Source: an uncultured Oscillibacter sp. (GTDB lineage: Bacteria > Bacillota > Clostridia > Oscillospirales > Oscillospiraceae). From it: a DNA stretch of 15,886 nucleotides. Below the pieces are notes generated by a model. It was not told where the DNA came from, ran no database searches, and was given only the letters and a program-made list of their open reading frames with translations. The position numbers and the translations under genes are program-made. The DNA is taken from positions 1 through 15,886 of the forward strand of contig CAMHBH010000045.1 of the NCBI GenBank assembly GCA_946183175.1, read 5' to 3'. Below are positions 1-6,833 of this stretch, piece after piece (the first letter of the stretch is position 1; each line of letters begins with the position of its first letter).

Positions 1-259
1 GGGTGCCCCGGTCGACGCCGCACGGCCTGGGCATGGTCTCTACTTGCGCTTTCCCCCGCGCTGTGCCGTTCGGCGCGGGCAAAAGTACCGAATCGGCCTC
101 CACAGCCTCCAGCGTAGTGGGAGCGTCCGGGATACAGGACGAATCCGGCGCTTCCGCCTTGGAAGATTTCTTCTTCGCTGTTTTTTCCGGCGTGGCGGGA
201 ATATCGGGAGACGGGGACGAATCCGGCACTTCCGGCTTATTCTTTGCTGTCTTTTCCAT
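1..259 (-). CDS. Partial hypothetical protein with repetitive Lys/Pro/Ser-rich N-terminus
   Basis: This is the N-terminal 86 residues of a protein whose remainder lies off the left edge. The ATG at 259 is preceded by AAGGAGG (271-277) about 11 bases upstream, a good ribosome-binding site, which is the main reason for preferring this frame to the overlapping ones. Residues 1-50 are low-complexity and probably disordered, with two imperfect copies of a unit containing EKTAK, then PDSS, then PDxPxT (residues 2-23 and 25-49). After about residue 55 the sequence becomes less repetitive (LLPAPNGTARGK...). No signal peptide or membrane segment is visible. The gene diverges from cwlD. I do not recognise the family; a charged N-terminal extension on a nucleic-acid-binding or structural protein is possible, but nothing visible proves it. 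Confidence 0.6.
   Translation of the reverse strand, partial: MEKTAKNKPEVPDSSPSPDIPATPEKTAKKKSSKAEAPDSSCIPDAPTTLEAVEADSVLLPAPNGTARGKAQVETMPRPCGVDRGT
113..256 (-). repeat. Imperfect in-frame tandem repeat in the partial left-edge gene
   Basis: Two coding units of about 23-26 codons share EKTAK, PDSS and PDxPxT. At DNA level the clearest match is gacgaatccggc followed by g/acttccg, near 138 and near 217. The second unit carries a three-residue insertion (SSK). It looks like an internal duplication in a disordered segment. Confidence 0.55.
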
Positions 260-310
260 GTTCGGCGAATGCCTCCTTGTGACAAGATTCCGCGTTGTGA
301 CGCGTTCCCT

Positions 311-373
311 CTATTCTATGCCGCGCCGCCCGGTTGGTTCGGCATACGCGCCGACAGGGGCGGCATAGAGTAG
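311..373. promoter_or_regulatory. Long inverted repeat in the divergent gap before cwlD
   Basis: The 131-base gap between the left-edge gene and cwlD holds an inverted repeat. The left arm CTATTCTATGCCGC (311-324) pairs with the right arm GCGGCATAGAGTAG (360-373) with one G-T mismatch over 14 positions. The arms are separated by 35 bases. An alternative pairing, GCCGCCC (325-331) with GGGCGGC (358-364), competes with it. The right arm ends just before the G-rich ribosome-binding site of cwlD. It could be an RNA leader hairpin or a shared operator. I see no clear sigma-A promoter for either gene; sporulation-sigma promoters are hard to judge by eye. Confidence 0.4.
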
Positions 374-390
374 CGCGGGGGGTGTCGCCG

Positions 391-1128
391 ATGTGGGTAG
401 CGGTTCGGAAATCGACGGTAATCAAGGGTAGCTTGTGCGCGTGTTTTGTGGTATTATGCTGTGTGCTGTGCCGGGGACTTGTGCGGGAACGGAGTTTGCG
501 CGCGTTCTCGGCGTCCGGGATTGCGCCGCCGCCCGTGGCCGTACTCGACCCCGGACACGGCGGCGAGGACGGCGGCGCGGTATCGCCGGTGGGAATCGCG
601 GAAAGCGGCCTGAATCTTTCGATTGCGTTCCGCGTCCGGGATTTGTTACGCCTGACCGGGTGCCGCGTGGTCATGACGCGTACGGAAGACGTGTCCATCG
701 GCGACCCAAGTCTGCCGACTGTCCGGGCGCGGAAGTCGTCGGACCTCCGGCGGCGCGTGGAAATCGTCAACGGTACGGAAAACGCGGTTCTGCTGAGCGT
801 ACACCAGAACAGTTTGCCCTCGTCGCCCGTGACGCGCGGGGCGCAAGTCTTCTGGAACCGCCGCGACGGCGGGGAAACGCTCTCGAAACTCATACAGGCG
901 TCTTTGAACGCGGGGATTAACGCCGGAAACGAAAAACAGGCATACCCCATCCCGGAGGGGGTATACCTGATGAAGCACGCGGAAGCGCCGGGGGCGTTAG
1001 TCGAGTGCGGCTTCCTGTCGAACGCGTGGGAGACGGCGCAACTGACAAATGAAGGCTACCAAAAGGAACTCGCGGCGGCGATTGCGGCGGGTTACTTGCG
1101 GTACCTGTCGGGAGAGGGGATACCATGA
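391..1128 (+). CDS. cwlD: N-acetylmuramoyl-L-alanine amidase, CwlD-like (Amidase_3)
   Basis: This is a zinc amidase (245 aa) that cleaves the bond between muramic acid and the stem peptide. In endospore formers CwlD acts with PdaA to make muramic-delta-lactam in the spore cortex, needed for germination. The start at ATG 391 follows a G-rich site (GGGGGGTG, 377-384); an in-frame ATG at 334 lies upstream but would place the hydrophobic segment far from the N-terminus. Residues about 13-31 form a Cys-rich hydrophobic signal or anchor. The catalytic domain starts at VAVLDPGHGGEDGG (49-62). Visible zinc ligands are His56, Glu71 and His138 (SVHQNS), and the catalytic Glu205 sits in LVECGFLSN. The C-terminal TGA overlaps the radA start as ATGA. 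The domain is certain; CwlD rather than another cortex or wall amidase is inferred from size and single-domain build. Confidence 0.88.
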   Translation: MWVAVRKSTVIKGSLCACFVVLCCVLCRGLVRERSLRAFSASGIAPPPVAVLDPGHGGEDGGAVSPVGIAESGLNLSIAFRVRDLLRLTGCRVVMTRTEDVSIGDPSLPTVRARKSSDLRRRVEIVNGTENAVLLSVHQNSLPSSPVTRGAQVFWNRRDGGETLSKLIQASLNAGINAGNEKQAYPIPEGVYLMKHAEAPGALVECGFLSNAWETAQLTNEGYQKELAAAIAAGYLRYLSGEGIP

Positions 1129-2492
1129 AGGCAAAGAAAATCTTCTACTGCACGGAGTGCGGCAACGAGACGGTGCGCTGGGCCGGACAGTGTCCGGCCT
1201 GCGGGGCGTGGAATACGGTCGTTGAACAGCCCGACAAGCCCGCGCGCCGGACAGAAGTCCGCTCCGGGGGAATCCGCCCCCGCAAGGCGCGCCCGATATC
1301 CGAACTGTCGGAGGACGAGGAAGTCCGTTTTCCCACGGGCATGGGCGAACTCGACCGCGTACTCGGCGGCGGCGCTGTCCGGGGCGCGCTGGTACTCATC
1401 GGCGGCGCGCCCGGTATCGGGAAATCCACGTTGATGTTGCAAATCTGCGGGAAGCTGTGCGAGTTCTCGAAAGTGCTCTACGTGTCCGGGGAGGAATCCG
1501 AGCGGCAAATCAAGCTACGGGCCAAGCGGCTCCGCGTCGAACACGAAAACCTGTATGTCGTCTCCGAAACCGCGTTAGGAGACGTTTTAGAGTGCGTGGA
1601 CGAGGAAAAGCCCGATATCCTGATTGTAGACTCTATCCAGACCCTCTACAAAGAAGGCCTCGATTCCACGGCGGGGAGCGTCAGTCAGGTGCGTGAATGC
1701 GCGCTGTCGCTCATGCGCGTGGCGAAAGAGCGGAATATCACCGTATTCGTCATCGGGCACGTCAACAAGGAAGGCGGCCTCGCCGGGCCGCGCGTACTGG
1801 AACATATGGTAGACTGCGTGCTGTACTTTGAGGGCGACAAACACACGTCCTACCGGATTCTGCGGGCGGCCAAGAACCGCTTCGGGGCTACGAACGAAAT
1901 CGGCGTCTTTGAAATGCGCGACGCGGGGCTGTCGGAAGTGCGCGACCCGTCGGAGATTTTACTGTCGGGGCGTCCGACGGACGTGCCCGGGACTTGCGTT
2001 ACCTGTATCATGGAGGGCGCGCGGCCCGTGCTCGCGGAGATACAGGCGTTAGTCGCGACGTGCCCCGGCGGCAACCCCCGCCGGACAAGCAACGGCTTCG
2101 ACTACAACCGCGCCGCCATGCTCCTCGCCGTACTCGAAAAGCGCGGCGGACTGCGCGTCTCCGCCTTCGACGCCTATCTGAATATCGTCGGCGGGCTTTG
2201 GGTAGAGGAACCCGCCGCGGATTTGGCCGCCGTACTCGCGCTCGCGTCGAGTTACCTGGACAGGGCGGTTTCGGGGGATTTGGCGGCGGTGGGGGAAGTC
2301 GGCCTGACGGGCGAATTGCGCTCCGTCGACCGCCTCGAACAGCGCGTAGCCGAGATTCACCGCCTGGGGTTCAGACAGTGCGTGGTTCCGGCCCGCCGCG
2401 CCGAACGCCTGAGAGAGTTTCCCGGACTGCGTCTGCTCCCGGCGAAAAATATCGGTGAGGCGATTCGAGCCGCGCTGGGCCAGCGGGAATGA
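1125..2492 (+). CDS. radA: DNA repair protein RadA (Sms)
   Basis: RadA is a RecA-like ATPase and hexameric helicase that processes recombination intermediates and extends D-loops. The 455-residue length is normal. The N-terminal zinc finger has Cys9, Cys12, Cys23 and Cys26 (CTECG...CPACG). The Walker A motif GAPGIGKST is at residues 94-102 and the RadA-specific KNRFG motif at 250-254. A Lon-protease-like C-terminal domain follows (PAADLAAVLALASSYLDRAV...GEVGLTGELRSV). The start overlaps the cwlD stop by four bases (ATGA), with AGGGG five bases before the ATG, so the two genes are probably translationally coupled. The last 122 bases are overlapped on the other strand by the small Cys-rich gene. 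A short hairpin (GCCGTC/GACGGC, 2506-2521) lies 13 bases after the stop but has no T-run, so I do not call it a terminator. Confidence 0.97.
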   Translation: MKAKKIFYCTECGNETVRWAGQCPACGAWNTVVEQPDKPARRTEVRSGGIRPRKARPISELSEDEEVRFPTGMGELDRVLGGGAVRGALVLIGGAPGIGKSTLMLQICGKLCEFSKVLYVSGEESERQIKLRAKRLRVEHENLYVVSETALGDVLECVDEEKPDILIVDSIQTLYKEGLDSTAGSVSQVRECALSLMRVAKERNITVFVIGHVNKEGGLAGPRVLEHMVDCVLYFEGDKHTSYRILRAAKNRFGATNEIGVFEMRDAGLSEVRDPSEILLSGRPTDVPGTCVTCIMEGARPVLAEIQALVATCPGGNPRRTSNGFDYNRAAMLLAVLEKRGGLRVSAFDAYLNIVGGLWVEEPAADLAAVLALASSYLDRAVSGDLAAVGEVGLTGELRSVDRLEQRVAEIHRLGFRQCVVPARRAERLREFPGLRLLPAKNIGEAIRAALGQRE

Positions 2493-2604
2493 AGTGGATG
2501 CACGCGCCGTCCGGCGACGGCATCCCCACCCGCGACGCGCTCTCCAGCGTGCAAACCCCGTCCGACTGGTACGCGCATGCGCTGACACAGGGTATCCAAT
2601 TCAT
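2371..2604 (-). CDS. Small four-cysteine protein, possibly metal-binding
   Basis: This is a 77-residue ORF starting at ATG 2604 with a weak GGTGG-type site about five bases upstream. The first 40 residues contain CVSACAYQSDGVCTLESASR and DGACIHF, giving Cys6-x3-Cys10-x7-Cys18-x16-Cys35 followed by HFIP. This spacing, with the conserved-looking aromatic and DGxCT pattern, resembles short cysteine-cluster proteins common in Clostridia that probably bind zinc or an Fe-S cluster. I cannot give it a precise family. It lies 94 bases downstream of sbcC on the same strand and may belong to that operon. Its C-terminal third overlaps the 3' end of radA antisense by 122 bases, so the tail sequence may be less constrained. 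The cysteine pattern is the only reason to prefer this strand over the plus-strand ORF. Confidence 0.6.
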   Translation of the reverse strand: MNWIPCVSACAYQSDGVCTLESASRVGMPSPDGACIHFIPAGPARLESPHRYFSPGADAVRETLSGVRRGGPEPRTV

Positions 2605-2666
2605 GACGACCACCCGCTTCCGATAGAATTGGAAACAGTATGCCCGAGGCGGCGGAATTTTATGAC

Positions 2667-2691
2667 GGCCTCCCGCGCAATCGCGGGGGCC
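2667..2691 (-). terminator. GC-rich hairpin after sbcC
   Basis: GGCC(T)CCCGCG pairs with CGCGGGGGCC around a CAAT loop: ten base pairs with one bulged T. It lies 8 bases beyond the sbcC stop. On the minus strand it is followed by GTCATAAAATT, not a clean T-run, so it may be a weak terminator or an mRNA-stabilising hairpin that lowers expression of the small downstream gene. Confidence 0.4.
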
Positions 2692-2698
2692 GCCTTGT

Positions 2699-5440
2699 TC
2701 AAATCCGGATGGAAACCACGCTCCCGCCGCTGTCCTCCTTTTTGACGAGGATTTGTCGGTCAATCTGTTCTTTGAGCGCGTCGACGTGCGAGATAATGCC
2801 AATCAGGCGGTCGCATTCGGCGAGCCCGAGCAGGGCGCGGATAGCCTGTTGCAACGCGTCGGGGTCGAGGGAGCCGAACCCCTCGTCGACGAACATCGTA
2901 TCGAGGCGGACGCCGCCCGACGACGACTGAATCTCGTCCGACAGCCCCAGGGCCAGCGCGAGCGACGCCTGGAACGATTCCCCGCCCGACAGCGTGCTTA
3001 CGTCGCGGGTTGTGCCGTTGTAGTGGTCGACGACATCCAGCTCTAACCCCTGTTTGGCCTCCGAAATGTCCCGCCGCCGTAGCTCGTACTGCTCGTTCGA
3101 CATGATTCTCAGGTGCAGGTTGGCCCGGTGCAGGATTCGGTCGAAACAGGTCATGAGTACGTAAGTCTCCAGCTTGACGCCGCGCCCCCGGTTCCCGTTC
3201 GCCGTACTCGACAGCGCGTGTACCCATTGACTGCGTTCCTCCAAGTCGCGGAGTTCCCCGCCGCGCGCGCGGATTTTCCCGCACATGTCGCCGTTTACGC
3301 TGACGCGCGTACTTAATTCTTTAAGCCGCTTTTCGACTTCCCCGGCGCGCCCGGAGAGCGTCGCAAACTCCGCGTCGAGCGCCTCGCGGTCGGGCATTTC
3401 CTCCGCCGAAAGCTGTCCTTCTAATTCCGCCGCGCTCCCCCGGAGACGGTTCGCCTCCTCCTGTCCGTCGGCGACGGACTTCCGCGCGCGCTCCAGTGCC
3501 TTGCGCATGGCCTCCCGCGACTGCTCCAGCGCTTCGATTCTCGCCCGCGCGGCGGCCTCGCTGTCGTATTGTAGCGCGGCGTCCATGTCGCGCAACTGCG
3601 CGGACAGCGCCTCCGTACTGGCGCTGTCGGCTCTTATCCGCTGTTCGAGTTCCCGGAGACTTTCTTCGAGTTTTTGCAAATCGGCCTCCCGCGCGGGGAT
3701 TTCCTCGTCGAGTTCCTTCCGCCGCCGGAGACGCTTCTTTACTTCCCGTTCCTGTGCGCTAATATGCCTTAATTCCGCGTCCACTCTCAGTAAGTACCCG
3801 GAAAGCTCCGCCTCCATGTCCTCCAAGTCCGGACTGTCCGAAAACAGCGCCGCGCCGCGTTCGCGCAACGCCTCCCGCGACGCCTCCGCCTGTCCGTTCA
3901 GACTTCCGGCGCGCGCGCTGGCCTCCGTGGCCTCCGACTGCGCCGCGTCGGCCCTCTCCTTGCTCTTCTTTAACTGCGCCTCCGTCGGGGCCGTCTCCGA
4001 CTTCGCCGCCGGGCGCGGGTGTTCTAGAGAGCCGCATACCGGGCACGCCTCGCCCGGTTTCAGCGTCTCCGCCAGAATGCCCGCCTGTTCGTCCAAGAAC
4101 GCCTGATTCTGCGCGTCATACTCCGCCTGCAGTTTACGGGCCTTGTCCATCGCCGCCCGGTAGGCCTCCTGCGCGGCGGCTACTCTCTGTTCCAAGTCAT
4201 GATACCCCGCCGCGTCGCTCCCGAACGCCGTCAGGTCATTTTTCCATGCTTCGGTGTCCTTGCGCTCCGCCTTCAAGGCCTCCTGCCGCGCGGGGGCGTC
4301 CTCTAATCCGGCGCGCTCCTCCCGGAATCCGTCCAGTTGCGCCGACTGCGCCTCCCGCGCCTTTCCCGACGCGTCCGCTTCCCTGCGGTTCCGTTCCAGC
4401 GCCCGCGAAAGCTTCGACAACTCCCCTTTCAGCGCCTCCCGCTTCGCGTACTCCGGCAGACGCGTTTCCAGCGCGGCGGCCTCCCCGCCCAGGCGCTCAT
4501 ACTCCGGCTGACGCTCTGTCTCCGCCCGTAATACCCCTTCGCGGCGCTCTAACTCCGCGCCCAGTGTGTCGGACTGCGCTTTCGTCTCCTCCAAACGATT
4601 CCGGATTTCTTCCAGACGCTTCGCGCGTTCGAGTTCCAGCTTGACCGTGTCCAGCTTCTTTGCGACTTCCTGTTTTTCCTGTTCTACTGCTGTTTCTTCG
4701 GCCCCGTCGCGCTCTATCAGCGCTTGCAGAACCTCTACGGCCTCGTCGATGTCGTCGAGCGTCAGGGGCCCGGCCCGGAACGCCTCCATTTCCTCCGCGC
4801 GCGTCCCGTCCAGGTACTGCCGCACACTCGCCCGTACTTCTCCGAGACGCTGTTCGAGCGCTTTGTCCTCCTGCTTCAAACGTTCCTGAAACTTCTCGTA
4901 GCACCCGGTTTTGAATATCTCGCGGAAAATCTCCGTGCGGGCGTCGGTCTTGGCGTGCAGGAACTTCATAAAACCGCCCTGCGCAAGCATGGCGACCTGT
5001 GAGAACTGTTCGCGGTCGAGGCCGAGTACGTCGCGCACGGCCTTCGTGACCTTCGTCGCGCCCGTCTCGATTCGCCCGTCGGGGAAGCGGAGTTCCGCCG
5101 AGACCGCCGTCTTGACCTTCCCGCGCCCCTGCTTCTTCGGACGCTCCCACGCCGGGGAACGCGTGACGGTGTAGGACTTGCCGTCGCACAGAAATTCCAG
5201 CGTGACTTCCGTCGGCGTGGCCTCGTCGGCGTACTTCGAGCGCAACATGTCCGACTTGCGGCTCTCGCCGCTCGGCTCGCCGTAGAGCGCGTAGGCGATG
5301 GCGTCGAAAATCGTCGTCTTGCCCGCGCCGGTGTCCCCGGTAATCAGGTACAGGCCCTGACGGCCCAGCCTGTCCAGATTCAGCACGGTTTTCCCCGCGT
5401 ACGGCCCGAACGCCGAAAGCGTCAGTTTGACCGGCCTCAT
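2699..5440 (-). CDS. sbcC: Exonuclease subunit SbcC (Rad50-like ATPase)
   Basis: This is the ATPase and coiled-coil subunit of the SbcCD nuclease, which opens hairpins and trims protein-blocked or broken DNA ends. It is 913 residues long, within the family's range. Walker A GDTGAGKTT is at residues 35-43. Two very long Glu/Arg/Ala-rich coiled coils (about 200-450 and 480-780) flank a zinc hook, Cys466-Pro-Val-Cys469. The C-terminal ATPase half carries the ABC signature LSGGESFQASLALALGL (about residue 815) and Walker B with the D-loop, TMFVDEGFGSLD (about 847-858). I chose ATG 5440 because it forms an ATGA overlap with the sbcD stop and the protein then begins MRPVKLTLSAFGPY, the usual SbcC start; the frame stays open further upstream inside sbcD. 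Ser/Arg-rich frames on the opposite strand are shadows. Confidence 0.97.
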   Translation of the reverse strand: MRPVKLTLSAFGPYAGKTVLNLDRLGRQGLYLITGDTGAGKTTIFDAIAYALYGEPSGESRKSDMLRSKYADEATPTEVTLEFLCDGKSYTVTRSPAWERPKKQGRGKVKTAVSAELRFPDGRIETGATKVTKAVRDVLGLDREQFSQVAMLAQGGFMKFLHAKTDARTEIFREIFKTGCYEKFQERLKQEDKALEQRLGEVRASVRQYLDGTRAEEMEAFRAGPLTLDDIDEAVEVLQALIERDGAEETAVEQEKQEVAKKLDTVKLELERAKRLEEIRNRLEETKAQSDTLGAELERREGVLRAETERQPEYERLGGEAAALETRLPEYAKREALKGELSKLSRALERNRREADASGKAREAQSAQLDGFREERAGLEDAPARQEALKAERKDTEAWKNDLTAFGSDAAGYHDLEQRVAAAQEAYRAAMDKARKLQAEYDAQNQAFLDEQAGILAETLKPGEACPVCGSLEHPRPAAKSETAPTEAQLKKSKERADAAQSEATEASARAGSLNGQAEASREALRERGAALFSDSPDLEDMEAELSGYLLRVDAELRHISAQEREVKKRLRRRKELDEEIPAREADLQKLEESLRELEQRIRADSASTEALSAQLRDMDAALQYDSEAAARARIEALEQSREAMRKALERARKSVADGQEEANRLRGSAAELEGQLSAEEMPDREALDAEFATLSGRAGEVEKRLKELSTRVSVNGDMCGKIRARGGELRDLEERSQWVHALSSTANGNRGRGVKLETYVLMTCFDRILHRANLHLRIMSNEQYELRRRDISEAKQGLELDVVDHYNGTTRDVSTLSGGESFQASLALALGLSDEIQSSSGGVRLDTMFVDEGFGSLDPDALQQAIRALLGLAECDRLIGIISHVDALKEQIDRQILVKKEDSGGSVVSIRI

Positions 5441-6588
5441 GCTGTCGCCTCCTCGATTTCCTCCATGAGCTTTTCGCAGAAGGCCCGCTGTTCGGCGCTC
5501 ATCGGGCGGGCGTTCTGCTGTTCGTAGAACTCCGCGAACAGGTCTACCGGAGACTTCCCCTCCAATACGTCGGGGGCCTCCAGGCGTACCGCCGCGCGTG
5601 TCCGGGCGTTGTCGTACTCCAGACGCAACACATACGGGCAGAGCGTGCGCAGTTTGCCGATTGCGTCCGGTACTTCCTCCTCGTCCGTCAGAATCACGCG
5701 GAAATAGTCGTCGGCGCGGGGGTCGGAGCGTTCCGCCGTGAGGATTTCGCGCAGAGTGCCGCGCAATTCGCGCATTTCGTGGAGCGGCGTCAGGGGGACT
5801 GTCCGGAGTGTCAGCGAACCCTTCGGTCCGAATTCGACGACCGTTACCGACTTCTCCTGCCGGACTTCCGAGAACGAATACTTCAGCGGCGTGCCGCAAT
5901 AGCGCACGGTCTCCCGCCCGACGTACTGCGGCTTGTGGATGTGTCCGAGGGCGACGTAGTCGAACGGCGCGAACACCGACAAATCGACGTTGTCGAGGCC
6001 GCCCACGCTGACGTTTTCGGAATCGGAGCGTTCCGGGGTATCCGCGCCGTCGCGGCCCGTCACAAACTGGTGTGCGATAAGTACGTTACGTTCGGCGGCC
6101 TGTACGCCCATCTGCTCTACAGCTACCCGCAGGGCGTCCGTGTACGACGCGATTTCGGCGTCGGGGAAGTGTTCCCGGACATGCGCGGGCTTGACGAACG
6201 GGAGAGAGTAAATATGGACGGGGCCGTACTCGTCGGAGAGCGTCACGGGGGAGACCTGTCCGCCGTAAACGGGCGCGATATGGATTCCGCTTCCCTCCAT
6301 GAGTGCCGCCCCGAACGAAAGCCGCTCCGCCGAATCGTGGTTCCCGCTGATAAGAAACGTCGGGAGATTGCGCCCCGCAAGACGCGTAAGGAAATCGTCG
6401 AGGAGCAGTACGGCCTCCGCCGGGGGCACGGAGCGGTCGTACACGTCGCCGGCAATCAGGACGGCGTGTGGCCGTTCGGCGTCGATGACGGCCAGAATCT
6501 TTTGCAGAATGTCGCGCTGGTCCTCTATGAGATTCCGTTCGCCGAGACGCTTGCCCAAATGCAAGTCCGAAAGATGAATGAGCTTCAA
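5437..6588 (-). CDS. sbcD: Exonuclease subunit SbcD (Mre11-like nuclease)
   Basis: This is the metallophosphoesterase subunit of SbcCD. The 383-residue protein begins MKLIHLSDLHLGKR, with metal ligands Asp8 and His10, GDVYD (46-50), GNHD (81-84), AHQF (about 173) and GHIH (about 215). The C-terminal capping region ends in a Glu-rich helix. I chose the TTG at 6588 over the in-frame ATG at 6606. GGAGG lies 10 bases before the TTG, whereas the ATG has no ribosome-binding site. The predicted transcript from the promoter at 6620-6648 would also begin only about six bases before that ATG. The stop overlaps the sbcC start (ATGA), so the two subunits are probably translationally coupled and made in fixed ratio. 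Confidence 0.95.
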   Translation of the reverse strand: MKLIHLSDLHLGKRLGERNLIEDQRDILQKILAVIDAERPHAVLIAGDVYDRSVPPAEAVLLLDDFLTRLAGRNLPTFLISGNHDSAERLSFGAALMEGSGIHIAPVYGGQVSPVTLSDEYGPVHIYSLPFVKPAHVREHFPDAEIASYTDALRVAVEQMGVQAAERNVLIAHQFVTGRDGADTPERSDSENVSVGGLDNVDLSVFAPFDYVALGHIHKPQYVGRETVRYCGTPLKYSFSEVRQEKSVTVVEFGPKGSLTLRTVPLTPLHEMRELRGTLREILTAERSDPRADDYFRVILTDEEEVPDAIGKLRTLCPYVLRLEYDNARTRAAVRLEAPDVLEGKSPVDLFAEFYEQQNARPMSAEQRAFCEKLMEEIEEATA

Positions 6589-6598
6589 GAGAATATCG

Positions 6599-6603
6599 CC
6601 TCC
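6599..6603 (-). promoter_or_regulatory. sbcD ribosome-binding site supporting a TTG start
   Basis: GGAGG on the minus strand lies ten bases upstream of TTG 6588. It sits inside the codons that would be translated if ATG 6606 were the start, which argues for the TTG. Confidence 0.6.
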
Positions 6604-6619
6604 CATGTCGGTTTCTGTC

Positions 6620-6648
6620 AGTATAGCGAATGCTGTGTGCGATGTCAA
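6620..6648 (-). promoter_or_regulatory. Consensus sigma-A promoter for sbcDC
   Basis: TTGACA (6643-6648), a 17-base spacer and TATACT (6620-6625) read toward sbcD on the minus strand. The predicted transcription start is near 6613, leaving a leader of about 25 bases to the TTG start. The promoter lies between a strong hairpin and sbcD, so sbcDC should be transcribed independently of the kinase gene upstream. Confidence 0.8.
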
Positions 6649-6685
6649 ATCTTTGGTATGGCGTATATGTAAAGAGATTCTTGGC

Positions 6686-6735
6686 AAAGCCCCTCCCCGT
6701 ATTGTCGCCTTACGGCGACAATACGGGGAGGCTTT
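6686..6735 (-). terminator. Very strong 18-bp perfect hairpin, probable terminator
   Basis: A perfect 18-base arm (6692-6709, beginning CCTCCCCGTA) pairs with 6714-6731 around a TTAC loop. AAAG/CTTT (6686-6689 with 6732-6735) extends the stem across a two-base bulge. In both directions the stem ends in a short T-run (TTT). It sits about 100 bases downstream of the kinase stop and upstream of the sbcD promoter, where a terminator would be expected. The T-tract is short, so it could instead be an RNA-protecting hairpin or a remnant palindromic repeat. Confidence 0.6.
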
Positions 6736-6799
6736 CGCGGGACTTCCGGCGGGAGAAGGCCGGCTTTCTGTACTGGGTTGGTGTCGCGTAGCGACCGCT

Positions 6800-6829
6800 T
6801 CCGGCGCGTCCCGAACGGAACGCGCCGGA
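6800..6829 (-). terminator. Hairpin immediately after the kinase gene
   Basis: TCCGGCGCGT (6800-6809) pairs with ACGCGCCGGA (6820-6829). After one mismatch, CC/GG closes the inner stem. It begins four bases beyond the kinase stop on the minus strand. No T-run follows, so an mRNA 3'-end stabiliser is as likely as a terminator. A smaller stem, CCGGC/GCCGG (6746-6763), lies between it and the 18-bp hairpin. Confidence 0.35.
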
Positions 6830-6833
6830 CTGT

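Noticed and set aside
237..950. 237-residue minus-strand ORF opposite cwlD
   Set aside because: It is Arg/Thr/Pro-rich, without motifs, opposite a gene with clear catalytic residues.
2506..2521. GCCGTC/GACGGC hairpin after radA as a terminator
   Set aside because: It has only six pairs, no T-run, and lies inside the small Cys-rich ORF.
2489..2626. 45-residue plus-strand ORF starting in an ATGA overlap with the radA stop
   Set aside because: The overlap geometry is attractive, but the product has no motif and it lies opposite the small ORF with an ordered cysteine pattern. It is probably an antisense shadow.
3285..4106. 273-residue plus-strand Ser/Arg-rich ORF
   Set aside because: It is antisense to the sbcC coiled coil; the Ser/Ala/Arg bias is what GC-rich Glu/Arg/Ala codons give on the other strand.
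5779..6672. 297-residue plus-strand ORF opposite sbcD
   Set aside because: It is antisense to metallophosphoesterase motifs and has no ribosome-binding site or recognisable domain.
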